This document shows positions 15,988 to 25,389 of a stretch of 64,000 nt of DNA, piece by piece. This DNA is from Burkholderia sp. USMB20 (GTDB lineage: Bacteria; Pseudomonadota; Gammaproteobacteria; Burkholderiales; Burkholderiaceae): the NCBI RefSeq assembly GCF_000949135.2, contig NZ_JTAN02000005.1, forward strand, positions 62,001-126,000, read 5' to 3'. Below the pieces are notes generated by a model. That model searched no databases. It had not been told where the DNA came from and saw only the letters and a list, made by a program, of their open reading frames with translations. How positions within the stretch are numbered: the stretch's first letter is position 1; every line of letters starts with the position of its first letter. The position numbers were made by a program, and so were the translations under genes.

Positions 15988-17916
15988 CAGCACCGTCCAC
16001 AGCTGATGCTGCCAGTTCATCCGGCCCGACTGGTGCTGGCGCCACAGCCGCTCGACCGCCGCCGCGTCGAAGAAGCCCTCGTCACGCAGCCGCGACGGCT
16101 GCAGCAACGCATCGGCCCAGTCGCGCAGCGCGCCGCGCAGCCAGTGATCGACGGGCGCGCAGAAGCCCTGCTTCGGCCGGTCGATCAGCGCGGACGGCAC
16201 GTACCGGTCCAGCAGCCGGCGCAGCAGCGCCTTCGACTGCCCTTCCGGCAAACGCACCGACGCGGGCACGCGCCATGCGAATTCGACGACGTGATGATCG
16301 AGGAACGGCATGCGCGTCTCGAGGCTCACCGCCATCGCCGCGCGGTCGACCTTCGCGAGGATGTCGGTCGGCAGGTACGTGAGCGTGTCGATCGCCATCG
16401 CCTGCTCGGCGAAGCTCAGGTTCGCGGGCCACGCGGACACCGTATCGAGCGGGGTCGGCGGTTCCTGTCCGGCCAGCGCGATGCGCTCCGGATGATGCAC
16501 CGACGACATCAGCAGCCGGTACAGCGCGATGCGGCTCTCGGCCGTCATCACGTGGCCGAGCTTGTGCAGCCGGTCGCCGATGCGGGTCGCCGAGTCGCGC
16601 GCTTCCACGCCGCTCCATGCGCCCTGCGCGACCGCCGCGAGCTGGTCCGCATGATCGGGACGCAGCGCATGCAGCGCGGCGGCGATCCGCGCGCGCACCG
16701 CCGCCGGCACGCGATGCAGCTTGCGCCACAGGCGCGGCGTCAGGAAGTAGCGCGTATAGCCGCCGAACAGCTCGTCGCCGCCGTCGCCGGACAGGCTCAC
16801 CTTCACGTGCCGGCGCGTCAGCTCCGACACGAGGAAGGTCGGAATCTGCGACGCGTCGGAGAACGGCTCGTCATAGATCGTCGGCAGTTTCGGCACGACG
16901 CCGAGCGCATGGTCGGCCGTCACGTAGAGCTCGGTATGCCGCGTGCCGAGGTGACGCGCGACCGCCTTCGCATAGCCGGCCTCGTCGTAGCCGGCCTCGT
17001 GAAAGCCGATCGTGAACGTGTCGACCGGCTTCGCCGACTGCGCCTGCATCAGCGCGACGATCGCCGACGAATCGATGCCACCCGACAGGAACGCGCCGAG
17101 CGGTACGTCGGCTTCCATCTGCCGCGCGACGGCCTGGCGCAGGATCGTGTCGAGCTGATCGACGGCCTCGTCGGCGCTGCCCTCGAACGGCTGCTCGCGG
17201 CCGGCTTCGATCGCCTGCTCGAGCGTCCAGTACGCGCGCGGGCGCGGCGTGTCGCGCGCATGCTCGAACTGGATGAAGGTGCCCGGCGGCAGCTTGCTGA
17301 TGCCGCGATAGATCGTGTGCGGCGCGGGCACGCTCGACTGGCGCAGGTACAGGCACAGCGCGTCGCGATCGATCGTGCCGTCGAAGCCCGGGTAGCCGCG
17401 CAGCGCCTTGAGCTCCGACGCGAACACCAGTGCGTCGCCGATCCGGCCGTAGTAGAGCGGCTTCTCGCCGATCCGGTCGCGCGCGAGCGTCAGCACCCGC
17501 GACGCGCGATTCCACAGCGCGAACGCGAACATGCCGGTCGCGCGCCGCAGCGCCGCCTCGACGCCCCACGCGGCAATCGCCGCGATCAGCACCTCGCTGT
17601 CGGAGTGGCCGCGCCACGCCGGTGCGCGACCCGCACGCCCGAGCTCCGCGCGCAACTCGCGATGGTTATAGATTTCGCCGTTGAAGACCATGACGTAGCG
17701 GCCGCACGCGGATGCCATCGGCTGCCGGCCGTGGACCGACAGATCGACGATCGCAAGCCGCCGGTGGCCGAGCGCGATACCGGCTTCCGGGTCGACCCAG
17801 AGGCCCTGCCCGTCGGGGCCGCGATGCGCGAGGCTCGCCGTCATTCGCGCGAGCGTGCCGCGCGCTGTCTCCTCATCGAAGGCGACGCTATTCAGAAAGC
17901 CGTCGATTCCGCACAT
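15949..17916 (-). CDS. asnB: glutamine-hydrolysing asparagine synthetase (AsnB type)
   Basis: 655 residues. Class II glutamine amidotransferase domain with nucleophile Cys2 (MCGIDGF), then an AMP-forming synthetase domain with PP-loop SGGIDSS at 278-284 and the SGDGGDELFGGY segment near 400. Converts aspartate, glutamine and ATP to asparagine, or amidates another carboxylate: the 600+ residue AsnB relatives are often found in polysaccharide or peptide gene clusters. It is isolated, inserted between the plus-strand sctQ-R genes and the minus-strand sct operon, so its connection with secretion is unclear. The 3' end is triplicated downstream. Confidence 0.93.
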   Translation of the reverse strand: MCGIDGFLNSVAFDEETARGTLARMTASLAHRGPDGQGLWVDPEAGIALGHRRLAIVDLSVHGRQPMASACGRYVMVFNGEIYNHRELRAELGRAGRAPAWRGHSDSEVLIAAIAAWGVEAALRRATGMFAFALWNRASRVLTLARDRIGEKPLYYGRIGDALVFASELKALRGYPGFDGTIDRDALCLYLRQSSVPAPHTIYRGISKLPPGTFIQFEHARDTPRPRAYWTLEQAIEAGREQPFEGSADEAVDQLDTILRQAVARQMEADVPLGAFLSGGIDSSAIVALMQAQSAKPVDTFTIGFHEAGYDEAGYAKAVARHLGTRHTELYVTADHALGVVPKLPTIYDEPFSDASQIPTFLVSELTRRHVKVSLSGDGGDELFGGYTRYFLTPRLWRKLHRVPAAVRARIAAALHALRPDHADQLAAVAQGAWSGVEARDSATRIGDRLHKLGHVMTAESRIALYRLLMSSVHHPERIALAGQEPPTPLDTVSAWPANLSFAEQAMAIDTLTYLPTDILAKVDRAAMAVSLETRMPFLDHHVVEFAWRVPASVRLPEGQSKALLRRLLDRYVPSALIDRPKQGFCAPVDHWLRGALRDWADALLQPSRLRDEGFFDAAAVERLWRQHQSGRMNWQHQLWTVLMFQAWLEAQRAA

Positions 17917-17943
17917 TGATTTGTCTGCCTCTGTTGACCTGTT

Positions 17944-17988
17944 CCGTCAGCGGCGGCGCAACCTCGCAGCCCGCCGTCCGGCTGACGG
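17944..17988 (-). promoter_or_regulatory. stem-loop in the asnB leader
   Basis: CCGTCAGC (17944-17951) and GCTGACGG (17981-17988) are perfect arms, with further GC pairing inside (GGCGG with CCGCC). It lies 28 bp upstream of the asnB start. A TAATAT box on the minus strand near 17997-18002 could be the -10 element, putting the hairpin in the 5' leader. Confidence 0.4.
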
Positions 17989-18171
17989 TCGAGCCATATT
18001 ACGAAGAAATAAATCAGCAATAATTCATGGGTGAATCTCGGAAGAACCCGGAAAAAAACCGGCGTCAAGCACTGCGTGCGACCGGCCCGGTGAAGCGGAA
18101 ACGGTTCCGCATCACGACGCATCGCTGAACCGCGCGCCTTTCGATGTTCCGGCCCCGACAGTTCGAGCACG

Positions 18172-19203
18172 TCAGGCCGCGCCGGTCGCCCACTTCAGCA
18201 ACTGCGCGACTTCGCGGAAATGCCGTTGCTGGATCGTGCCCTTTTCAGGCGTGCTCTCGTACAGCGCCTGCGCGAGGCCGGCGTTCGCAAGCGTCGGACG
18301 CAGCGCGTCGCGCGCGAGCCGTACGATCCGCTCGGCCGCCTCGCCCTCGCCGCGCGCGAGCACCCATGGCAGCGTGCCGACGCCGCCGTAATAAAGCGCG
18401 ACCGCGACGCTCGACGAATAGACGACCACCGACGCGAAGCCGATCCGGTCGGGCAGCGACGAGAACTGCGCTTCGCGCGCGAGCTGCCGGCGCTTCGCCT
18501 CGATGTGCGGGTCGCCTTCATCTTCCTTGTGCTCGCGCCGCACTTCCTCGATCGACATCTTCATCTTCTGATTGAACTCGCGCCGCTGATGCACGATGTC
18601 GATCAGCGCCATCACGATATAGATCAGCGCGGCCCAGCCGAACAGCAGCATCAGCAGCTTCACGATCAGCGCGAGAATCGACATCGGCCGCGTGAAGCCG
18701 GACTGCACCGCCGGGTCGAGCGACTCGACGATCAGCCAGCCGAGCGTCGCAACCAGCAGCACGGTCTTCAGCAGCATCTTCGCGAGGTTCACGAGGTTGC
18801 GCATCGACACCATGTTCTTCAGCCCCTCGGCGGGATTGAGCCGCGACAGCTGCGGCACGAGCCGGCTCCACGCCATCACGCCGCCCACCTGCACGAAGCC
18901 CGCGAGCAGGCCGGCCAGCAGCCCGGCCGCGACGATCTGCGCGGACAGCAGCGCCCACTCGCGCGCGGCGCCGTCGATCAGCACCGCGAGCCGCGCGGAG
19001 GGATCGCTGGCGCCCGCCGCATCGAACACGAGCCGGAACAGCGCCTGCAGCCGCGCGATCAACGTGCCGAGCCCGACCGCGAGCGCGACGCACACGCCGA
19101 CGAAGAACGCGGACGAGATCGTCTCCGCGCTCTTCGGCACGTCGCCTTTCTGGCGCGCCTCGCGCAGGCGCTTCGCGGTCGGCTGCTGGTTCTTTTCGGC
19201 CAT
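18172..19203 (-). CDS. sctU: type III secretion switch protein SctU lacking the NPTH autocleavage motif
   Basis: 343 residues, inner-membrane protein of the FlhB/YscU family. The N-terminus (PTAKRLREARQKGDVPKS) and four membrane segments are typical, as is the linker EVRREHKEDEGDPHIEAKRR. The cytoplasmic domain normally self-cleaves at Asn-Pro in NPTH, changing substrate specificity. Here the position reads VVVYSSSVAVALYY: residues 262-265 are Tyr-Ser-Ser-Ser. The cleaving Asn, Pro and His are all absent while flanking sequence is well conserved. It is the last gene of the minus-strand operon, 25 bp after sctT. Function as an export gate component is likely retained, autoproteolysis is not expected. 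Confidence 0.93.
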   Translation of the reverse strand: MAEKNQQPTAKRLREARQKGDVPKSAETISSAFFVGVCVALAVGLGTLIARLQALFRLVFDAAGASDPSARLAVLIDGAAREWALLSAQIVAAGLLAGLLAGFVQVGGVMAWSRLVPQLSRLNPAEGLKNMVSMRNLVNLAKMLLKTVLLVATLGWLIVESLDPAVQSGFTRPMSILALIVKLLMLLFGWAALIYIVMALIDIVHQRREFNQKMKMSIEEVRREHKEDEGDPHIEAKRRQLAREAQFSSLPDRIGFASVVVYSSSVAVALYYGGVGTLPWVLARGEGEAAERIVRLARDALRPTLANAGLAQALYESTPEKGTIQQRHFREVAQLLKWATGAA

Positions 19204-19228
19204 CGTCGCTCCGGTTCCGGCGGGGCCG

Positions 19229-20038
19229 TCACGCGCCGCCGTGCGCGGCGAACAGCGCGCGCAGCAGCGCCATCAACCCGCTGTCGGGGCTCAGCAGCGC
19301 GTGCAGCGACGCGTATACCACCGGCAGGAACAGCACCATCATCAGCACCGCGAGCGCGCTCTTCAGCGGCTGCGCGAACACGAAGACGTTCAGCTGCGGC
19401 ACCGCGCGCCCGACGAGGCCGATGCCGAGTTCGACCAGCACCAGCACGATGATCACCGGCGCGGCCAGCTTCACCATCCATTCGAAGATCGTGTCGGTCT
19501 GCCGCACGACGAAGGTCTGCAGCATCGACGAGAAATCGGGGCCGAGCGAGCCGATCGGCCACCACGCGTACGACTGCGCGAACAGTTGCACGAGCACCTG
19601 CAGCCCGCCCGCGGTGACGAACAGCGCGATCGCGACGAAATTCAGGAACCCTGACGTCGGGCCGCCCTCGTGCCCGCCCATCGGATCGAAGAACGCGGCG
19701 CTGCCGCTGCCGGTCTGGAAATCGATCAGGTAGCCGACGCCCTGGATCGCGAACAGCACCGCGCTGAACGCGCCCGCGAGCAGCATGCCGATCACCGCCT
19801 CCTTCGCGACGAGCAGGCACCACATCAGGAACGGCAGCGCGGCGACCTGTGCCGGGTCGATCACCGGCGCGACGAACGCGGCGATCACGACCGCGATGCC
19901 GTTGCGCACGAGGCCCGTGACGATCTGCTCGTTGAACACCGGCACGACGAACATGATCGGCAGCAGGCGCGGCATCACGTAGAGCAGCGGACGCAGCGTG
20001 CCGGCGATGTCGTTGAAGTTCGCGGCGTGGTCTAGCAT
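19229..20038 (-). CDS. sctT: type III secretion export gate protein SctT
   Basis: 269 residues, FliR/YscT family membrane protein that forms the export gate with SctR and SctS. Typical features are repeated hydrophobic helices, VPVFNEQIVTGLVRNGIAV near the N-terminus, KEAVIGMLLAG and the segment GYLIDFQTGSGSA. Full length. Its start overlaps the end of sctO by 7 bp, and sctU follows. Confidence 0.94.
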   Translation of the reverse strand: MLDHAANFNDIAGTLRPLLYVMPRLLPIMFVVPVFNEQIVTGLVRNGIAVVIAAFVAPVIDPAQVAALPFLMWCLLVAKEAVIGMLLAGAFSAVLFAIQGVGYLIDFQTGSGSAAFFDPMGGHEGGPTSGFLNFVAIALFVTAGGLQVLVQLFAQSYAWWPIGSLGPDFSSMLQTFVVRQTDTIFEWMVKLAAPVIIVLVLVELGIGLVGRAVPQLNVFVFAQPLKSALAVLMMVLFLPVVYASLHALLSPDSGLMALLRALFAAHGGA

Positions 20039-20754
20039 CGGCGCTCCGCGGCGGCGGGCGGCGCCGGATCGTCGACGGCGGCGGCCGGGACAGTCGCGCC
20101 GCCCGGGTCGGCGTTGCCGGCCGCTGCGCGCGTGTTTGCCGTGTTTGCCGTGTCCGTCGTGTCCGTCGCGTCTACCCCCGCCGGTCGCGACACCATTTCC
20201 GCATCGAACGCGGCCGCCATGTCACGCTGACCCGATGCATGCCCCTGCGCGTCGCCCGCCCACACGCCGGCCGTCGCGAAGCGCCGCACCGCATGCGCAT
20301 CCGCGACTTCGTCGGCATCACGCTCGACCCGCGCCGCGCGCGCGTGCAGGGCCTTCTCGCCGGCCTTGTCGAGCTTGTCCTCGGCGGCCTTCGCCTTGCG
20401 CGCGGCGCGCTGCAGGTCGGCGAGCGTGGCCTCGTGATCGCGGTGCACGTGCGCGGCCTCGCTGACCGACGCGTGCGCGACACCGATATGGCGGTCGAAC
20501 GTGCGCGTATCGGCCGCCGCGTTCTGCAACGCGCGCGCCTCGCGCACGTCGTCGGCGAGGCGCGTCTGGATCGCGGCCTTCGCCGCGACCTGCTGCGCAA
20601 GCTGCGCGTGCGCGGCATCGAGCGCGCGCCGGCTCTGCGCGGCGATGCCCTGCTGGCGCGCGGCCGCCACGCGCGCGATCTGGCTGCGCATCTCGCGCAC
20701 GCGCTTCAGGCGTGCGAGCGTCGCGAGCACGAGACGGTCGTCGGCTTCAGACAT
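20032..20754 (-). CDS. sctO: type III secretion central stalk protein SctO
   Basis: 240 residues, predicted almost entirely alpha-helical coiled coil over the first 150 (Ala/Arg/Gln/Lys-rich with heptad spacing), the pattern of SctO/FliJ, which links the ATPase to the export gate like the gamma stalk of F1. Position directly after sctN supports this. The last 80 residues form an Ala/Thr/Pro-rich tail (VDATDTTDTANTANT and on) that makes it longer than usual SctO proteins (about 150-180). Whether the tail supplies some of the missing SctP function cannot be told. Confidence 0.75.
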   Translation of the reverse strand: MSEADDRLVLATLARLKRVREMRSQIARVAAARQQGIAAQSRRALDAAHAQLAQQVAAKAAIQTRLADDVREARALQNAAADTRTFDRHIGVAHASVSEAAHVHRDHEATLADLQRAARKAKAAEDKLDKAGEKALHARAARVERDADEVADAHAVRRFATAGVWAGDAQGHASGQRDMAAAFDAEMVSRPAGVDATDTTDTANTANTRAAAGNADPGGATVPAAAVDDPAPPAAAERRC

Positions 20755-22132
20755 GGTCGTTCGCGAGTTTCGTCAGCTTCGCGAGCAGCGCGTCGAAACG
20801 CACGTCCTCGTGCGACGCCTGCGCGCAGAACGCGCCGATCGCATCGCGCGCACGCAGCGCGAGATCGCCGAGCCGGTCGCTGCCTTCGCGGTACTCGCCG
20901 ATCTGCACGAGCAGCTCGATTTCCTGGTACTTCGCGATCAGCTCGCGCACGCGCGCGGCCGCTTGCTGATGCGCCCGGCCCGCGACGAGCGGCATCACGC
21001 GCGACAGGCTCGCGAGCACGTCGATCGCCGGATAGCGGTTCGCGAGCGCGATCTTGCGCGACAGCACGATGTGACCGTCGAGGATCGAGCGCACTTCCTC
21101 GGCGATCGGATCGGATTCCTCATCGCCTTCGACCAGCACCGTATACAGCGCGGTGATCGAGCCGGTCGCGCCCTGCCCCGCGCGTTCGAGCAGGCGCGGC
21201 AGCACGGCGAACGTCGACGGCGGGAAGCTGCGCCGCGTCGGCGGCTCGCCGCTCGCGAGGCCGACCTCGCGCTGCGCGCGCGCGAAACGCGTGAGCGAAT
21301 CGACCAGCAGCAGCACGCGCTTGCCCGCATCGCGGAAGTGCTCGGCGATCGCGGTCGCGACCAGCGCGGATTTCACGCGCTCCATCGCCGGACGATCGGA
21401 CGTCGACACGACGACGATCGAGCGCGCGCGCACCTCGGGCGACAGGCTGTGCTCGATGAACTCGCGCACTTCGCGGCCGCGTTCGCCGACCAGCGCGATC
21501 ACGTTCACGTCGGCCTGCGCGCCGCGCGCGATCATCCCGAGCAGCGTGCTCTTGCCGACGCCCGACGGCGCGAAGATGCCGACGCGCTGGCCGATGCCGA
21601 GCGTCATCAGGCCGTCGACCACGCGCACGCCGGTCGGAAACGGCGTGTCGATCAGCTTGCGCGCGAGCGGGTTCGGCGGGTCCTGCTGCGTCGACACCCA
21701 CGCGGCGCCCGTCACCGGCCCGCGATCGTCGAGCGGCCGGCCGAGCCCGTCAAGCACGCGGCCGAACAGCGCTTCGCCCACCGGAAACACGTGCTCGCGC
21801 CCGGACGGCACGACGCTCGTCTCCGGCGACAGCCCGGCCACGTCGCCGAGCGGCGTGAGCAGCGTGGTCTGCCGCGAGAAGCCGACCACTTCGGCGAGCA
21901 GCGTCGGCTGGTTCGGCGTGCGCAGCTCGCAGATCTCGCCGAGCCGCGCACGGATGCCCGTCGCGTTGAGGATCTGCCCGACCGCGTGATTGACGCGGCC
22001 CTGCACCGACACCGGCGAGAAGAAGGCGAGCCCCGCGTCGAGATCGCCGACGAGGCGACCGCGATCGAACGGCGCGGCATCGTCGTCGCTCTCGCGGCCG
22101 TTCGGTTGCGGATCGTCGAGCGGCGCATTCAT
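20747..22132 (-). CDS. sctN: type III secretion ATPase SctN
   Basis: 461 residues, the hexameric F1-beta-like ATPase that unfolds and dechaperones substrates. Walker A GIFAPSGVGKST lies at 185-196, the GERGREV catalytic Glu motif near 217 and Walker B VLLLVDSLTRFA near 263-274. Start ATG at 22132 overlaps the sctL stop (ATGA). A 40-residue N-terminal region precedes the beta-barrel. All catalytic features are intact. Confidence 0.96.
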   Translation of the reverse strand: MNAPLDDPQPNGRESDDDAAPFDRGRLVGDLDAGLAFFSPVSVQGRVNHAVGQILNATGIRARLGEICELRTPNQPTLLAEVVGFSRQTTLLTPLGDVAGLSPETSVVPSGREHVFPVGEALFGRVLDGLGRPLDDRGPVTGAAWVSTQQDPPNPLARKLIDTPFPTGVRVVDGLMTLGIGQRVGIFAPSGVGKSTLLGMIARGAQADVNVIALVGERGREVREFIEHSLSPEVRARSIVVVSTSDRPAMERVKSALVATAIAEHFRDAGKRVLLLVDSLTRFARAQREVGLASGEPPTRRSFPPSTFAVLPRLLERAGQGATGSITALYTVLVEGDEESDPIAEEVRSILDGHIVLSRKIALANRYPAIDVLASLSRVMPLVAGRAHQQAAARVRELIAKYQEIELLVQIGEYREGSDRLGDLALRARDAIGAFCAQASHEDVRFDALLAKLTKLANDHV

Positions 22133-22758
22133 CGCGGCGAGCCCTTCAGCGCGTCGCGGCGGATCGCCTGGCGCAGCGCGTCGATCTGCAGGTCGAGGCT
22201 CGCGTCGATGCGCCCGGACGGCGTCTCGACCGTGCACGCGTGGCGTTCGAGCTGCGCATCCTCGACGATGCGGATCCGTTGCCGGTTCGACTGGCCGGCG
22301 AACGCGCGCTCGAGCGCGTCGCGCATCTCGTCCTCGCGGCCCGGCGCGACCCGCACGATCAGGAACGCCTCGTCGCGCACGAGCGGCGCGATCCGCGCGA
22401 GCGCGGCCTCGTACAGCCTCTGCGTGGGCATCTCGCCGACGATCGCGCGCACGGCCTTCACGACGATGTCGGCCATCGAATCCTTCATCGACTCCATCGT
22501 GCGCGCGGCGGCCAGCGCCTGCGTATAGGCCTGCGCCGCATGCTCGCGCTGCGCGCGGCGCATCCCTTCGTCGTAGCCGGCCGCCTGGCGCTTGTCGAAT
22601 TCGCGCTGCGCATCGGCGACGATGCGCGCGGCCTCGTCGCGCGCGGTCGCGATCACCGCGGACGCGTCGAGCAGCGCCGCGTATTCGCGCTCCTTGAGTA
22701 CCTTGCGCTCCGACAGCAGCTGCAGGTTGTCGCTCGTGATCAGAAAAGCCAGTCCCAT
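22129..22758 (-). CDS. sctL: type III secretion ATPase regulator SctL
   Basis: 209 residues, FliH/YscL family stator that tethers SctN to the SctQ ring. Starts MGLAFLITSDNLQLL, then a long charged helical segment (EREYAALLDASAVIATARDE) rich in Ala, Glu and Arg, and a C-terminal domain. The start at 22758 lies within the end of sctK (19-bp overlap), and the stop overlaps the sctN start. NolV is the rhizobial counterpart by position. Confidence 0.9.
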   Translation of the reverse strand: MGLAFLITSDNLQLLSERKVLKEREYAALLDASAVIATARDEAARIVADAQREFDKRQAAGYDEGMRRAQREHAAQAYTQALAAARTMESMKDSMADIVVKAVRAIVGEMPTQRLYEAALARIAPLVRDEAFLIVRVAPGREDEMRDALERAFAGQSNRQRIRIVEDAQLERHACTVETPSGRIDASLDLQIDALRQAIRRDALKGSPR

Positions 22759-23480
22759 GACGCAAGCCTCTCGGGAATCAGAAACAGGAACAGCAATTCG
22801 CCGAACTGGTCGCGCTGCGCGCGGTTCAGCCAGTACGGCGCTTCGTCGTCGATCGCGCGGTTGAATTTCAGCCGCGCGCGCCGCGCGACCGCATCGCCCG
22901 CCACGCCGATGAAATCCGCGAGCAGCCGCCCGCCGCGCGCACGGATCACCACCGGCAGCGCGGCCGGATCGGCACGCCACGGTTCGAGCGTGTCCGCCAG
23001 CGCGCCGAACTCCGGCGCGCGCTCGAGCGCGAGCTCCAGTGCATCGCCGCCGAGCTTCGCCGCGACTTCCGCGCGAATGCGGCGCACGGCCAGCGCATCG
23101 CGCAGCCAGCCGCGATGCAGCAGCAAGCCCGCATACGATGCGAGCTGTTCGAGCGCCGCGCCGGGCAGCAGCGCAAGCCGCGCGCACGGATTCGCGAGGT
23201 CGAAGTCGTGATGTTCGGCCACGCCGTTCGCATCGAGCAGATGGCGCGCAAGCAGCTTGCGACCGGCCGGGCCGAACGCGTCGGGCGAGCGGTAGCGCGC
23301 GGGCCAGTCGGCCGGCACGCGCGTCACGTGCAGATAACGGTCGGGCCGCAGGTTGAATTCGCAGACGAGCGCATGAAACGCCGCGCGCCGCGCAGCGGGC
23401 GGCGCCGCGAGAGATTGCAGCCACGGCAGCGACACGGCGTCGGGCGCAACGCCCGGCGGCAGCACATGCGGCTCGTTCAT
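22740..23480 (-). CDS. sctK: type III secretion sorting platform adaptor SctK
   Basis: 246 residues from ATG 23480. SctK links the SctD cytoplasmic domain to the SctQ-SctL-SctN platform. Sequence is Ala/Leu/Arg-rich with the motifs LVCEFNLRPDRYLH and LLARHLLDANG, matching the HrpD/NolU/SctK type by position and composition rather than by strong motifs. The reading frame is open upstream and continuous with sctJ, so the two could be one polypeptide, although an ATGA overlap in the neighbouring frame points to separate genes. Confidence 0.8.
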   Translation of the reverse strand: MNEPHVLPPGVAPDAVSLPWLQSLAAPPAARRAAFHALVCEFNLRPDRYLHVTRVPADWPARYRSPDAFGPAGRKLLARHLLDANGVAEHHDFDLANPCARLALLPGAALEQLASYAGLLLHRGWLRDALAVRRIRAEVAAKLGGDALELALERAPEFGALADTLEPWRADPAALPVVIRARGGRLLADFIGVAGDAVARRARLKFNRAIDDEAPYWLNRAQRDQFGELLFLFLIPERLASWDWLF

Positions 23481-24362
23481 GCGCCGTCGCGCGCGCCGTC
23501 CGGCGTGCGCAGGCTGCCGCCGACTGCGCGGACGCGCCGCCTGCACCGTTGCCGCCGCGCGGTGCGCCGCCGACCAGCCCGGCAGCCGCGCGCCGAACAT
23601 CCCGCGCCGCGCGGCCGACAGCGCGATCACCGCGCAGGTCAGCAGATCAGCGCGAAACACCAGCCAGCCGAGCGGCGAGCGCAGCCGCAGGATGTCCGAC
23701 ACCGCGCTGCCGATCCCGTCCACGCGCGCCGTGCGCGCGGCGGCCGGCTGCAGGAACAGCGACACGTTGTCGTACTGCAGCCCTTCGATGCTGTGCGCGA
23801 CGAGATCCTTCACCATCGGCGCCATCGCGCGCAGGTCCACGCCGGGCCGGTAGCGGATGTACACGGCCGCCGACGACGGCTTGATCTTGTCCGCAAGCGG
23901 ATCGTTCTCCGGAATCACGACCTGCACGCGCGCGACCACCACGCCCTCGATGTCCTGCAGCGTGCGCGACAGGTCCTGCGACACGCCATACAGGTAGCGC
24001 ACGCGCTCCTCGGCCGGCGTCGACACGAGCCCCTGCTTCTGGAACAGCTCGCCGAGGCTCGCATAGCTCGGCTTCGGCAGCCCGTTCGCCTGCAGCACGG
24101 TGAGCGCCGACTGCATGTCGCCGTCCGCGACGCTCACCTGCCATGCGTTGCGATCCGACGTGTCGCGCGCGTCGTTGTCCTTCGCCGCGCTGATGCCCGC
24201 GTCGCCGAGCACGGCAACCATCTGGTTCGCATCGCGCTCCGACAGGCCGGAGTAAAGCTCCTTCTGGCAGCCGGCCAGCAGCGCGAGCAGTCCCGCGAGC
24301 AGCGCACGCGCCGCCCGGCTGCGCCACGCATGCAGGCGCGGCGTCGAATCGATCGTCGTCAT
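23481..24362 (-). CDS. sctJ: type III secretion inner ring lipoprotein SctJ, frame continuous with sctK
   Basis: About 290 residues. Signal peptide with lipobox LLAGC (Cys32), two ring-building domains (ELYSGLSERDANQMVAVL, and VARVQVVIPENDP through VLDLRAMAPMV) and a C-terminal membrane segment around LGWLVFRADLL. It forms the inner-membrane ring with SctD. The frame has no stop before the sctK ATG at 23480. In the adjacent frame the last codons read GGSLRTPDGARDGA and then TGA overlapping that ATG, which looks like the original end. A one-base shift near 23500-23545 would explain this, as would a true 540-residue SctJ-SctK fusion. Confidence 0.85.
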
Positions 24363-24415
24363 CGTTTGTCCGCTTCAGGGCGCGCGGCCGGTTCAGGCGC
24401 ACGCACCGGCTTTCG

Positions 24416-24904
24416 CTACTCCTGGGTCTTCAGCACCGTGTGCGTGAAGCCGTTCGCCGCCTGCGCGACCGACAGGCTCAACTGGTATTCCGAAATCGTG
24501 GTGGTCGCGGTCCACTGGAAATCCATCGCCTTCACCATCGTCATCAGCGGATCGCTGCGGTTGTCCGCCATCGACGTCAGCATCTCGGTGCGATGCTTGT
24601 CGATGTTCGCGTACCGCGTGTCGAGATCGTTGCCGTAGGTGCGCAACCGCTCGACGAGCGACGAATGGTTCGCCTGCGCGGGTGTCGCGGGCGTCATCTG
24701 CACGGCCGGCGCCGCATCGGCCGGCGCACGCGACATCGCGACGCCCGACGCCGACGGCGACGCCGCGGCCGGCGCGGCACCCGGCTGCATCAACGCATCG
24801 AACTGGCGCACCTGCGCCGGATCGGACGCCGTGCCCGCCTGCTGCACGGCACCCGCGAGCGCGGCCGCGTCCGGGGGTGCCGCGCCTACGCCTGTTACCG
24901 ACAT
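24416..24904 (-). CDS. sctI: type III secretion inner rod protein SctI
   Basis: 162 residues from ATG 24904, which follows a perfect AAGGAGG. SctI builds the inner rod between the export gate and the needle. The N-terminal half is Ala/Pro-rich, and the C-terminal half carries the SctI signature: a helical region with DPLMTMVKAMDFQWTATTTI and LSLSVAQAANGFTHTVLK. NolB/HrpB2 are the counterparts by gene order (before sctJ). No cysteine. Confidence 0.85.
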   Translation of the reverse strand: MSVTGVGAAPPDAAALAGAVQQAGTASDPAQVRQFDALMQPGAAPAAASPSASGVAMSRAPADAAPAVQMTPATPAQANHSSLVERLRTYGNDLDTRYANIDKHRTEMLTSMADNRSDPLMTMVKAMDFQWTATTTISEYQLSLSVAQAANGFTHTVLKTQE

Positions 24905-25028
24905 GATCGTGTCCTCCTTGACCGGCAGCGCCGGGAACGAGCCGGCCGCCACGCGCATACGCCCCGCCGGGCGCCCGTCACGGGCGGCCCCGGCATCCGG
25001 CGTCGCGCGGCACGGCCGGCGACCGGCG

Positions 25029-25238
25029 TCATGCGCGGCCGGCGGAACTCAGGTGTTGCGCGACCTGGGCGTTCGCCGTCCCTTCCTGCGCGGTCACTGC
25101 GTTGCTGGTTTCGAACGTCGCGGTCGACTGCTGGACCTGGAAGTTGATCTTCGTCAGTTCGAGCTGCGTCTTGGTCAGGTCGTCCGCCTGCTGCTGGACC
25201 TGTTGCGTGTTGTTGGCACCAGTGGGGGGGGTACTCAT
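25029..25238 (-). CDS. small type III secretion protein, candidate needle subunit
   Basis: 69 residues, mostly helical, polar, Gln/Thr/Ala-rich and without cysteine (core QQADDLTKTQLELTKINFQV). Size, strong ribosome binding site (AAGGAG) and placement between sctD and sctI fit a needle subunit SctF, the most abundant component. The sequence itself does not show a decisive SctF motif, so it could also be another early substrate. No other needle candidate is in the window. Confidence 0.55.
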   Translation of the reverse strand: MSTPPTGANNTQQVQQQADDLTKTQLELTKINFQVQQSTATFETSNAVTAQEGTANAQVAQHLSSAGRA

Positions 25239-25389
25239 GTTTCGCTCCTTTGCATGTACGTCATTGAACTGCTTCCCTGTTCCGGCGGCGGCCCCATGCC
25301 CCGCCGGCGACGTGACGCGCCGCATGCGCGCGGCGTGTCGCGTAATGCGCGCACCGCGCGACACGCGATGCGCAAGTCCTGTCGCGGCG

